From NCBI GenBank assembly GCA_023078555.1, contig CM041197.1:5539810-5603809 (forward strand): a stretch of 64,000 nucleotides of DNA. Reading direction: 5' to 3'. The position numbers were made by a program, and so were the translations under genes. Origin of the DNA: Ulva prolifera (lineage: Eukaryota; Chlorophyta; Ulvophyceae; Ulvales; Ulvaceae). Under the pieces are notes generated by a model. The model did no database searches, was not told the DNA's origin, and saw only the letters and a list, made by a program, of their open reading frames with translations. Positions 1 through 13,430 of the stretch are shown here, one piece after another (positions within the stretch are counted from its first letter, which is position 1; each line of letters starts with the position of its first letter).

Positions 1-3000
1 CACGTCCGTTAAGAGCAACATGCTTCCCTGTCACCTAGTAGTTGAAAAGTTCACAGGCGCTGTATATGGCATGCATTTACTCAGCGTGAAGAGAATTCGA
101 CACATTGGATCAGAGCGCTACTCTAGAACACACTTATCACAAGACATATGTGTGTGTGACCTTTGCGCACGTCCGTTAAGAGCAACATGTTTCCCTGTCA
201 CCTTGAAGTTGAAAAGTTCACAGGTGCTGAATATGTAATGTATTGGCTCATCGAGAAATGATTTTCCACACGTCGAAGTTGAGTGCTTCACTACACCACA
301 CTCTTCACATGACATAGGTGTGTGTGACCTTTGCGCACGTCCGTTAAGAGCAACATGCTTCCCTGTCACCTTGAAGTTGAAAAGTTCACAGGTGCTGAAT
401 ATGTAATGTATTGGCTCATCGAGACATGATTTTTCACACGTCGAAGTTGAGTGCTTCACTACAACACACTCTTCACATGACATAGGTGTGTGTGACCTTT
501 GCGCACGTCCGTTAAGAGCAACATGCTTCCCTGTCACCTTGAAGTTGAAAAGTTCACAGGTGCTGAATATGTAATGTATTGGCTCATCGAGAAATGATTT
601 TTCACACGTCGAAGTTGAGTGCTTCACTACAACACACTCTTCACATGACATAGGTGTGTGTGACCTTTGCGCACGTCCGTTAAGAGCAACATGCTTCCCT
701 GTCACCTTGAAGTTGAAAAGTTCACAGGTGCTGAATATGTAATGTATTGGCTCATCGAGACACGATTTTCCACACGTCAAAGTTGAGTGCTTTACTACAA
801 CACACTCTTCACATGACATAGGTGTGTGTGACCTTTGCGCACGTCCGTTAAGAGCAACATGCTTCCCTGTCACCTTGAAGTTGAAAAGTTCACAGGTGCT
901 GGATATGTAATGTATTGGCTCATCGAGAAATGATTTTCCACACGTCGAAGTTGAGTGCTTCACTACACCACACTCATCACATGACATAGGTGTGTGTGAC
1001 CTTTGCGCACGTCCGTTAAGAGCAACATGCTTCCCTGTCACCTAGTAGTTGAAAAGTTCACAGGCGCTGTATATGGCATGCATTTACTCAGCGTGAAGAG
1101 AATTCGACACATTGGATCAGAGCGCTACTCTAGAACACACTTATCACAAGACATATGTGTGTGTGACCTTTGCGCACGTCCGTTAAGAGCAACATGTTTC
1201 CCTGTCACCTTGAAGTTGAAAAGTTCACAGGTGCTAGATATGTAATGTATTGGCTCATCGAGAAATGGTTTTTCACACGTCGAAGTTGAGTGCTTTACTA
1301 CAACACACTTAACACAAGATATAGGTGTGTGTGACCTTTGCGCACGTCCGTTAAAGCGCAACCGGGTTCCCTGTCACCTTGAAGTTGAAAAGTTCACAGG
1401 TGCTGGATATGTAATGTATTGGCTCATCGAGAAATGATTTTCCACACGTCGAAGTTGAGTGCTTCACTACACCACACTCTTCACATGACATAGGTGTGTG
1501 TGACCTTTGCGCACGTCCGTTAAGAGCAACATGCTTCCCTGTCACCTAGTAGTTCAAAAGTTCACAGGCGCTGTATATGGCATGCATTTACTCAGCGTGA
1601 AGAGAATTCGACACATTGGATCAGAGCGCTACTCTAGAACACACTTATCACAAGACATATGTGTGTGTGACCTTTGCGCACGTCCGTTAAGAGCAACATG
1701 TTTCCCTGTCACCTTGAAGTTGAAAAGTTCACAGGTGCTGAATATGTAATGTATTGGCTCATCGAGAAATGATTTTCCACACGTCGAAGTTGAGTGCTTC
1801 ACTACACCACACTCTTCACATGACATAGGTGTGTGTGACCTTTGCGCACGTCCGTTAAGAGCAACATGCTTCCCTGTCACCTTGAAGTTGAAAAGTTCAC
1901 AGGTGCTGAATATGTAATGTATTGGCTCATCGAGAAATGATTTTTCACACGTCGAAGTTGAGTGCTTCACTACAACACACTCTTCACATGACATAGGTGT
2001 GTGTGACCTTTGCGCACGTCCGTTAAGAGCAACATGCTTCCCTGTCACCTTGAAGTTGAAAAGTTCACAGGTGCTGAATATGTAATGTATTGGCTCATCG
2101 AGACACGATTTTCCACACGTCAAAGTTGAGTGCTTTACTACAACACACTCTTCACATGACATAGGTGTGTGTGACCTTTGCGCACGTCCGTTAAGAGCAA
2201 CATGCTTCCCTGTCACCTTGAAGTTGAAAAGTTCACAGGTGCTGGATATGTAATGTATTGGCTCATCGAGAAATGATTTTCCACACGTCGAAGTTGAGTG
2301 CTTCACTACACCACACTCTTCACATGACATAGGTGTGTGTGACCTTTGCGCACGTCCGTTAAGAGCAACATGCTTCCCTGTCACCTAGTAGTTGAAAAGT
2401 TCACAGGCGCTGTATATGGCATGCATTTACTCAGCGTGAAGAGAATTCGACACATTGGATCAGAGCGCTACTCTAGAACACACTTATCACAAGACATATG
2501 TGTGTGTGACCTTTGCGCACGTCCGTTAAGAGCAACATGTTTCCCTGTCACCTTGAAGTTGAAAAGTTCACAGGTGCTGAATATGTAATGTATTGGCTCA
2601 TCGAGAAATGATTTTTCACACGTCGAAGTTGAGTGCTTTACTGCAACAGACTCTACACATGACATAGGTGTGTGTGACCTTTGCGCACGTCCGTTAAAGC
2701 GCAACCGGCTTCCCCGTCACCTAGTAGTTGAAAAGTTCACAGGCGCTGTATATGGCATGCATTTACTCATCGAGAAGAGAATTCGACACATTGGATCAGA
2801 GCGCTCCTCTAGAACACACTTATCACAAGATATATGTGTGTATGACCTTTGCGCACGTCCGTTAAGAGCAACATGCTTCCCTGTCACCTTGAAGTTGAAA
2901 AGTTCACAGGTGCTGAATATGTAATGTATTGGCTCATCGAGAAATGATTTTTCACACGTCGAAGTTGAGTGCTTTACTACAACACACTTAACACAAGATA

Positions 3001-4025
3001 TAGGTGTGTGTGACCTTTGCGCACGTCCGTTAAAGTGCAACCGGGTTCCCTGTCACCTAAAAGTTAAAAAGTTCACAGGTGCTGGATATGTAATGTATTG
3101 GCTCATCGAGAAAAGATTTTCCACACGTCGAAGTTGAGTGCTTCACTACAACACACTCTTCACATGACATAGGTGTGTGTGACCTTTGCGCACGTCCGTT
3201 AAGAGCAACATGCTTCCCTGTCACCTTGAAGTTGAAAAGTTCACAGGTGCTGAATATGTAATGTATTGGCTCATCGAGAAAAGATTTTCCACACGTCGAA
3301 GTTGAGTGCTTCACTACAACACACTCTTCACATGACATAGGTGTGTGTGACCTTTGCGCACGTCCGTTAAGAGCAACATGCTTCCCTGTCACCTTTAAGT
3401 TGAAAAGTTCACAGGTGCTGAATATGTAATGTATTGGCTCATCGAGAAATGATTTTTCACACGTCGAAGTTGAGTGCTTCACTACAACACACTCTTCACA
3501 TGACATAGGTGTGTGTGACCTTTGCGCACGTCCGTTAAGAGCAACATGCTTCCCTGTCACCTTGAAGTTGAAAAGTTCACAGGTGCTGAATATGTAATGT
3601 ATTGGCTCATCGAGAAATGATTTTTCACACGTCGAAGTTGAGTGCTTCACTACAACACACTCTTCACATGACATAGGTGTGTGTGACCTTTGCGCACGTC
3701 CGTTAAGAGCAACATGCTTCCCTGTCACCTTGAAGTTGAAAAGTTCACAGGTGCTGAATATGTAATGTATTGGCTCATCGAGACAAGATTTTCCACACGT
3801 CAAAGTTGAGTGCTTTACTACAACACACTCTTAACATGACATAGGTGTGTGTGACCTTTGCGCACGTCCGTTAAGAGCAACATGCTTCCCTGTCACCTTG
3901 AAGTTGAAAAGTTCACAGGTGCTAAATATGTAATGTATTGGCTCATCAAGAAATGATTTTTCACACGTCGAAGTTGAGTGCTTCACTACAACACACTCTA
4001 CACATGACATAGGTGTGTGTGACCT
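1..4025 (+). repeat. Array segment: A runs with single B1 and one B2
   Basis: A truncated B1 opens the window; further B1 monomers start at 1003, 1507 and 2346 and a B2 at 2681, the rest being A. The 1507-2346 spacing of 839 bp (five monomers, one base short) is the same as that seen later at 6546-7385, 8728-9567 and 11079-11918. The part from about 1350 to 2930 recurs with a lag of 4200 bp at about 5550 to 7130, with scattered differences. Confidence 0.9.
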
Positions 4026-6545
4026 TTGCGCACGTCCGTTAAAGCGCAACCGGCGTCCCTGTCACCTAGTAGTTGAAAAGTTCACAGGCGCTGTATATGG
4101 CATGCATTTACTCAGCGTGAAGAGAATCCGACACATTGGATCAGAGCGCTACTCTAGAACACACTTTTCACAAGACATATGTGTGTGTGACCTTTGCGCA
4201 CGTCCGTTAAGAGCAACATGTTTCCCTGTCACCTTGAAGTTGAAAAGTTCACAGGTGCTAGATATGTAATGTATTGGCTCATCGAGAAATGGTTTTTCAC
4301 ACGTCGAAGTTGAGTGCTTTACTACAACACACTTAACACAAGATATAGGTGTGTGTGACCTTTGCGCACGTCCGTTAAAGCGCAACCGGGTTCCCTGTCA
4401 CCTTGAAGTTGAAAAGTTCACAGGCGCTGTATATGGCATGCATTTACTCAGCGTGAAGAGAATTCGACACATTGGATCAGAGCGCTACTCTAGAACACAC
4501 TTTTCACAAGACATATGTGTGTGTGACCTTTGCGCACGTCCGTTAAGAGCAACATGTTTCCCTGTCACCTTGAAGTTGAAAAGTTCACAGGTGCTGGATA
4601 TGTAATGTATTGGCTCATCGAGAAATGATTTTCCACACGTCGAAGTTGAGTGCTTCACTACACCACACTCTTCACATGACATAGGTGTGTGTGACCTTTG
4701 CGCACGTCCGTTAAGAGCAACATGCTTCCCTGTCACCTAGTAGTTGAAAAGTTCACAGGCGCTGAATATGTAATGTATTGGCTCATCGAGAAAAGATTTT
4801 CCACACGTCGAAGTTGAGTGCTTCACTACAACACACTCTTCACATGACATAGGTGTGTGTGACCTTTGCGCACGTCCGTTAAGAGCAACATGCTTCCCTG
4901 TCACCTTTAAGTTGAAAAGTTCACAGGTGCTGAATATGTAATGTATTGGCTCATCGAGAAATGATTTTTCACACGTCGAAGTTGAGTGCTTCACTACAAC
5001 ACACTCTTCACATGACATAGGTGTGTGTGACCTTTGCGCACGTCCGTTAAGAGCAACATGCTTCCCTGTCACCTTGAAGTTGAAAAGTTCACAGGTGCTG
5101 AATATGTAATGTATTGGCTCATCGAGAAATGATTTTTCACACGTCGAAGTTGAGTGCTTCACTACAACACACTCTTCACATGACATAGGTGTGTGTGACC
5201 TTTGCGCACGTCCGTTAAGAGCAACATGCTTCCCTGTCACCTTGAAGTTGAAAAGTTCACAGGTGCTGAATATGTAATGTATTGGCTCATCGAGACAAGA
5301 TTTTCCACACGTCAAAGTTGAGTGCTTTACTACAACACACTCTTAACATGACATAGGTGTGTGTGACCTTTGCGCACGTCCGTTAAGAGCAACATGCTTC
5401 CCTGTCACCTTGAAGTTGAAAAGTTCACAGGTGCTAAATATGTAATGTATTGGCTCATCGAGAAATGATTTTTCACACGTCGAAGTTGAGTGCTTTACTA
5501 CAACACACTTAACACAAGATATAGGTGTGTGTGACCTTTGCGCACGTCCGTTAAAGCGCAACCGGGTTCCCTGTCACCTTGAAGTTGAAAAGTTCACAGG
5601 TGCTGGATATGTAATGTATTGGCTCATCGAGAAATGATTTTCCACACGTCGAAGTTGAGTGCTTCACTACACCACACTCTTCACATGACATAGGTGTGTG
5701 TGACCTTTGCGCACGTCCGTTAAGAGCAACATGCTTCCCTGTCACCTAGTAGTTGAAAAGTTCACAGGCGCTGTATATGGCATGCATTTACTCAGCGTGA
5801 AGAGAATTCGACACATTGGATCAGAGCGCTACTCTAGAACACACTTTTCACAAGACATATGTGTGTGTGACCTTTGCGCACGTCCGTTAAGAGCAACATG
5901 TTTCCCTGTCACCTTGAAGTTGAAAAGTTCACAGGTGCTGAATATGTAATGTATTGGCTCATCGAGAAATGATTTTCCACACGTCGAAGTTGAGTGCTTC
6001 ACTACACCACACTCTTCACATGACATAGGTGTGTGTGACCTTTGCGCACGTCCGTTAAGAGCAACATGTTTCCCTGTCACCTTGAAGTTGAAAAGTTCAC
6101 AGGTGCTGAATATGTAATGTATTGGCTCATCGAGAAATGATTTTCCACACGTCGAAGTTGAGTGCTTCACTACACCACACTCTTCACATGACGTAGGTGT
6201 GTGTGACCTTTGCGCACGTCCGTTAAGAGCAACATGCTTCCCTGTCACCTTGAAGTTGAAAAGTTCACAGGTGCTGAATATGTAATGTATTGGCTCATCG
6301 AGACACGATTTTCCACACGTCAAAGTTGAGTGCTTTACTACAACACACTCTTCACATGACATAGGTGTGTGTGACCTTTGCGCACGTCCGTTAAGAGCAA
6401 CATGCTTCCCTGTCACCTTGAAGTTGAAAAGTTCACAGGTGCTGGATATGTAATGTATTGGCTCATCGAGAAATGATTTTCCACACGTCGAAGTTGAGTG
6501 CTTCACTACACCACACTCTTCACATGACATAGGTGTGTGTGACCT
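4026..6545 (+). repeat. Array segment rich in hybrid monomers
   Basis: B1 monomers start at 4026, 4362 and 5707. The 4362 copy has an A-type leader and cttgaagttg joined to a B1 body. The monomer at 4698 has a B leader and cacctagtagttg joined to an A body. The A run at about 4780-5400 matches about 3270-3890 with a lag of 1512 bp (nine monomers), including the rare cactcttaacatgac tail at 3825-3840 and 5337-5352. The segment reads as a local product of unequal exchange. Confidence 0.85.
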
Positions 6546-9500
6546 TTGCGCACGTCCGTTAAGAGCAACATGCTTCCCTGTCACCTAGTAGTTGAAAAGT
6601 TCACAGGCGCTGTATATGGCATGCATTTACTCAGCGTGAAGAGAATTCGACACATTGGATCAGAGCGCTACTCTAGAACACACTTATCACAAGACATATG
6701 TGTGTGTGACCTTTGCGCACGTCCGTTAAGAGCAACATGTTTCCCTGTCACCTTGAAGTTGAAAAGTTCACAGGTGCTGAATATGTAATGTATTGGCTCA
6801 TCGAGAAATGATTTTTCACACGTCGAAGTTGAGTGCTTTACTGCAACAGACTCTACACATGACATAGGTGTGTGTGACCTTTGCGCACGTCCGTTAAAGC
6901 GCAACCGGCTTCCCCGTCACCTAGTAGTTGAAAAGTTCACAGGCGCTGTATATGGCATGCATTTACTCATCGAGAAGAGAATTCGACACATTGGATCAGA
7001 GCGCTCCTCTAGAACACACTTATCACAAGATATATGTGTGTATGACCTTTGCGCACGTCCGTTAAGAGCAACATGCTTCCCTGTCACCTTGAAGTTGAAA
7101 AGTTCACAGGTGCTGAATATGTAATGTATTGGCTCATCGAGACACGATTTTCCACACGTCAAAGTTGAGTGCTTTACTACAACACACTCTTCACATGACA
7201 TAGGTGTGTGTGACCTTTGCGCACGTCCGTTAAGAGCAACATGCTTCCCTGTCACCTTGAAGTTGAAAAGTTCACAGGTGCTGGATATGTAATGTATTGG
7301 CTCATCGAGAAATGATTTTCCACACGTCGAAGTTGAGTGCTTCACTACACCACACTCTTCACATGACATTGGTGTGTGTGACCTTTGCGCACGTCCGTTA
7401 AGAGCAACATGCTTCCCTGTCACCTAGTAGTTGAAAAGTTCACAGGCGCTGTATATGGCATGCATTTACTCAGCGTGAAGAGAATTCGACACATTGGATC
7501 AGAGCGCTACTCTAGAACACACTTATCACAAGACATATGTGTGTGTGACCTTTGCGCACGTCCGTTAAGAGCAACATGTTTCCCTGTCACCTTGAAGTTG
7601 AAAAGTTCACAGGTGCTGAATATGTAATGTATTGGCTCATCGAGAAATGATTTTTCACACGTCGAAGTTGAGTGCTTTACTGCAACAGACTCTACACATG
7701 ACATAGGTGTGTGTGACCTTTGCGCACGTCCGTTAAAGCGCAACCGGCTTCCCCGTCACCTAGTAGTTGAAAAGTTCACAGGCGCTGTATATGGCATGCA
7801 TTTACTCAGAGAGAAGAGAATTCGACACATTGGATCAGAGCGCTCCTCTAGAACACACTTATCACAAGATATATGTGTGTATGACCTTTGCGCACGTCCG
7901 TTAAGAGCAACATGCTTCCCTGTCACCTTGAAGTTGAAAAGTTCACAGGTGCTGAATATGTAATGTATTGGCTCATCGAGAAATGATTTTTCACACGTCG
8001 AAGTTGAGTGCTTTACTGCAACAGACTCTACACATGACATATGTGTGTGTGACCTTTGCGCACGTCCGTTAAGAGCAACATGTTTCCCTGTCACCTTGAA
8101 GTTGAAAAGTTCACAGGTGCTGAATATGTAATGTATTGGCTCATCGAGAAATGATTTTCCACACGTCGAAGTTGAGTGCTTCACTACACCACACTCTTCA
8201 CATGACATAGGTGTGTGTGACCTTTGCGCACGTCCGTTAAGAGCAACATGTTTCCCTGTCACCTTGAAGTTGAAAAGTTCACAGGTGCTGAATATGTAAT
8301 GTATTGGCTCATCGAGAAATGATTTTCCACACGTCGAAGTTGAGTGCTTCACTACACCACACTCTTCACATGACGTAGGTGTGTGTGACCTTTGCGCACG
8401 TCCGTTAAGAGCAACATGCTTCCCTGTCACCTTGAAGTTGAAAAGTTCACAGGTGCTGAATATGTAATGTATTGGCTCATCGAGACACGATTTTCCACAC
8501 GTCAAAGTTGAGTGCTTTACTACAACACACTCTTCACATGACATAGGTGTGTGTGACCTTTGCGCACGTCCGTTAAGAGCAACATGCTTCCCTGTCACCT
8601 TGAAGTTGAAAAGTTCACAGGTGCTGGATATGTAATGTATTGGCTCATCGAGAAATGATTTTCCACACGTCGAAGTTGAGTGCTTCACTACACCACACTC
8701 TTCACATGACATAGGTGTGTGTGACCTTTGCGCACGTCCGTTAAGAGCAACATGCTTCCCTGTCACCTAGTAGTTGAAAAGTTCACAGGCGCTGTATATG
8801 GCATGCATTTACTCAGCGTGAAGAGAATTCGACACATTGGATCAGAGCGCTACTCTAGAACACACTTATCACAAGACATATGTGTGTGTGACCTTTGCGC
8901 ACGTCCGTTAAGAGCAACATGTTTCCCTGTCACCTTGAAGTTGAAAAGTTCACAGGTGCTGAATATGTAATGTATTGGCTCATCGAGAAATGATTTTTCA
9001 CACGTCGAAGTTGAGTGCTTTACTGCAACAGACTCTACACATGACATAGGTGTGTGTGACCTTTGCGCACGTCCGTTAAAGCGCAACCGGCTTCCCCGTC
9101 ACCTAGTAGTTGAAAAGTTCACAGGCGCTGTATATGGCATGCATTTACTCATCGAGAAGAGAATTCGACACATTGGATCAGAGCGCTCCTCTAGAACACA
9201 CTTATCACAAGATATATGTGTGTATGACCTTTGCGCACGTCCGTTAAGAGCAACATGCTTCCCTGTCACCTTGAAGTTGAAAAGTTCACAGGTGCTGAAT
9301 ATGTAATGTATTGGCTCATCGAGACACGATTTTCCACACGTCAAAGTTGAGTGCTTTACTACAACACACTCTTCACATGACATAGGTGTGTGTGACCTTT
9401 GCGCACGTCCGTTAAGAGCAACATGCTTCCCTGTCACCTTGAAGTTGAAAAGTTCACAGGTGCTGGATATGTAATGTATTGGCTCATCGAGAAATGATTT

Positions 9501-12500
9501 TCCACACGTCGAAGTTGAGTGCTTCACTACACCACACTCTTCACATGACATTGGTGTGTGTGACCTTTGCGCACGTCCGTTAAGAGCAACATGCTTCCCT
9601 GTCACCTAGTAGTTGAAAAGTTCACAGGCGCTGTATATGGCATGCATTTACTCAGCGTGAAGAGAATTCGACACATTGGATCAGAGCGCTACTCTAGAAC
9701 ACACTTATCACAAGACATATGTGTGTGTGACCTTTGCGCACGTCCGTTAAGAGCAACATGTTTCCCTGTCACCTTGAAGTTGAAAAGTTCACAGGTGCTG
9801 AATATGTAATGTATTGGCTCATCGAGAAATGATTTTTCACACGTCGAAGTTGAGTGCTTTACTGCAACAGACTCTACACATGACATAGGTGTGTGTGACC
9901 TTTGCGCACGTCCGTTAAAGCGCAACCGGCTTCCCCGTCACCTAGTAGTTGAAAAGTTCACAGGCGCTGTATATGGCATGCATTTACTCAGAGAGAAGAG
10001 AATTCGACACATTGGATCAGAGCGCTCCTCTAGAACACACTTATCACAAGATATATGTGTGTATGACCTTTGCGCACGTCCGTTAAGAGCAACATGCTTC
10101 CCTGTCACCTTGAAGTTGAAAAGTTCACAGGTGCTGAATATGTAATGTATTGGCTCATCGAGAAATGATTTTTCACACGTCGAAGTTGAGTGCTTTACTA
10201 CAACACACTTAACACAAGATATAGGTGTGTGTGACCTTTGCGCACGTCCGTTAAAGTGCAACCGGGTTCCCTGTCACCTAAAAGTTAAAAAGTTCACAGG
10301 TGCTGGATATGTAATGTATTGGCTCATCGAGAAAAGATTTTCCACACGTCGAAGTTGAGTGCTTCACTACAACACACTCTTCACATGACATAGGTGTGTG
10401 TGACCTTTGCGCACGTCCGTTAAGAGCAACATGCTTCCCTGTCACCTTGAAGTTGAAAAGTTCACAGGTGCTGAATATGTAATGTATTGGCTCATCGAGA
10501 AAAGATTTTCCACACGTCGAAGTTGAGTGCTTCACTACAACACACTCTTCACATGACATAGGTGTGTGTGACCTTTGCGCACGTCCGTTAAGAGCAACAT
10601 GCTTCCCTGTCACCTTTAAGTTGAAAAGTTCACAGGTGCTGAATATGTAATGTATTGGCTCATCGAGAAATGATTTTTCACACGTCGAAGTTGAGTGCTT
10701 CACTACAACACACTCTTCACATGACATAGGTGTGTGTGACCTTTGCGCACGTCCGTTAAGAGCAACATGCTTCCCTGTCACCTTGAAGTTGAAAAGTACA
10801 CAGGTGCTGAATATGTAATGTATTGGCTCATCGAGACACGATTTTCCACACGTCAAAGTTGAGTGCTTTACTACAACACACTCTTCACATGACATAGGTG
10901 TGTGTGACCTTTGCGCACGTCCGTTAAGAGCAACATGCTTCCCTGTCACCTTGAAGTTGAAAAGTTCACAGGTGCTGGATATGTAATGTATTGGCTCATC
11001 GAGAAATGATTTTCCACACGTCGAAGTTGAGTGCTTCACTACACCACACTCTTCACATGACATAGGTGTGTGTGACCTTTGCGCACGTCCGTTAAGAGCA
11101 ACATGCTTCCCTGTCACCTAGTAGTTGAAAAGTTCACAGGCGCTGTATATGGCATGCATTTACTCAGCGTGAAGAGAATTCGACACATTGGATCAGAGCG
11201 CTACTCTAGAACACACTTATCTCAAGACATATGTGTGTGTGACCTTTGCGCACGTCCGTTAAGAGCAACATGTTTCCCTGTCACCTTGAAGTTGAAAAGT
11301 TCACAGGTGCTGAATATGTAATGTATTGGCTCATCGAGAAATGATTTTTCACACGTCGAAGTTGAGTGCTTTACTGCAACAGACTCTACACATGACATAG
11401 GTGTGTGTGACCTTTGCGCACGTCCGTTAAAGCGCAACCGGCTTCCCCGTCACCTAGTAGTTGAAAAGTTCACAGGCGCTGTATATGGCATGCATTTACT
11501 CATCGAGAAGAGAATTCGACACATTGGATCAGAGCGCTCCTCTAGAACACACTTATCACAAGATATATGTGTGTATGACCTTTGCGCACGTCCGTTAAGA
11601 GCAACATGCTTCCCTGTCACCTTGAAGTTGAAAAGTTCACAGGTGCTGAATATGTAATGTATTGGCTCATCGAGACACGATTTTCCACACGTCAAAGTTG
11701 AGTGCTTTACTACAACACACTCTTCACATGACATAGGTGTGTGTGACCTTTGCGCACGTCCGTTAAGAGCAACATGCTTCCCTGTCACCTTGAAGTTGAA
11801 AAGTTCACAGGTGCTGGATATGTAATGTATTGGCTCATCGAGAAATGATTTTCCACACGTCGAAGTTGAGTGCTTCACTACACCACACTCTTCACATGAC
11901 ATTGGTGTGTGTGACCTTTGCGCACGTCCGTTAAGAGCAACATGCTTCCCTGTCACCTAGTAGTTGAAAAGTTCACAGGCGCTGTATATGGCATGCATTT
12001 ACTCAGCGTGAAGAGAATTCGACACATTGGATCAGAGCGCTACTCTAGAACACACTTATCACAAGACATATGTGTGTGTGACCTTTGCGCACGTCCGTTA
12101 AGAGCAACATGTTTCCCTGTCACCTTGAAGTTGAAAAGTTCACAGGTGCTGAATATGTAATGTATTGGCTCATCGAGAAATGATTTTTCACACGTCGAAG
12201 TTGAGTGCTTTACTGCAACAGACTCTACACATGACATAGGTGTGTGTGACCTTTGCGCACGTCCGTTAAAGCGCAACCGGCTTCCCCGTCACCTAGTAGT
12301 TGAAAAGTTCACAGGCGCTGTATATGGCATGCATTTACTCAGAGAGAAGAGAATTCGACACATTGGATCAGAGCGCTCCTCTAGAACACACTTATCACAA
12401 GATATATGTGTGTATGACCTTTGCGCACGTCCGTTAAGAGCAACATGCTTCCCTGTCACCTTGAAGTTGAAAAGTTCACAGGTGCTGAATATGTAATGTA

Positions 12501-13430
12501 TTGGCTCATCGAGAAATGATTTTTCACACGTCGAAGTTGAGTGCTTTACTACAACACACTTAACACAAGATATAGGTGTGTGTGACCTTTGCGCACGTCC
12601 GTTAAAGTGCAACCGGGTTCCCTGTCACCTAAAAGTTAAAAAGTTCACAGGTGCTGGATATGTAATGTATTGGCTCATCGAGAAAAGATTTTCCACACGT
12701 CGAAGTTGAGTGCTTCACTACAACACACTCTTCACATGACATAGGTGTGTGTGACCTTTGCGCACGTCCGTTAAGAGCAACATGCTTCCCTGTCACCTTG
12801 AAGTTGAAAAGTTCACAGGTGCTGAATATGTAATGTATTGGCTCATCGAGAAAAGATTTTCCACACGTCGAAGTTGAGTGCTTCACTACAACACACTCTT
12901 CACATGACATAGGTGTGTGTGACCTTTGCGCACGTCCGTTAAGAGCAACATGCTTCCCTGTCACCTTTAAGTTGAAAAGTTCACAGGTGCTGAATATGTA
13001 ATGTATTGGCTCATCGAGAAATGATTTTTCACACGTCGAAGTTGAGTGCTTCACTACAACACACTCTTCACATGACATAGGTGTGTGTGACCTTTGCGCA
13101 CGTCCGTTAAGAGCAACATGCTTCCCTGTCACCTTGAAGTTGAAAAGTTCACAGGTGCTGAATATGTAATGTATTGGCTCATCGAGACAAGATTTTCCAC
13201 ACGTCAAAGTTGAGTGCTTTACTACAACACACTCTTAACATGACATAGGTGTGTGTGACCTTTGCGCACGTCCGTTAAAGCGCAACCGGGTTCCCTGTCA
13301 CCTTGAAGTTGAAAAGTTCACAGGTGCTGGATATGTAATGTATTGGCTCATCGAGAAATGATTTTCCACACGTCGAAGTTGAGTGCTTCACTACACCACA
13401 CTCTTCACATGACATAGGTGTGTGTGACCT
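6546..13430 (+). repeat. Three tandem higher-order repeat copies (2182, 2351, 2352 bp)
   Basis: Copies start at the B1 monomers 6546, 8728 and 11079, and a fourth begins at 13431. Each opens B1-A-B2-A-A-B1-A-B2 followed by a run of A monomers, so they hold 13, 14 and 14 monomers. Diagnostic variants recur at the same place in each: gacattggtg at about 7367, 9549 and 11901, and the B2 variant ctcagagagaagag in the monomers at 7720, 9902 and 12253. The first two copies are nearly identical over their first ~1.4 kb; the second and third share the following A run with gaaaagattttcc and cctttaagttg markers. Confidence 0.92.

Noticed and set aside
316-330. GT microsatellite at monomer joins
   Set aside because: The run is only four to five GT units and is constant within each monomer, so it is part of the satellite consensus rather than a separate microsatellite.
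1372-1388. CENP-B box in the accgggttccc leader
   Set aside because: The leader supplies the A-N-N-CGGG half, but the TTCG half is replaced by ttaaa. It does not meet the essential CENP-B box positions.
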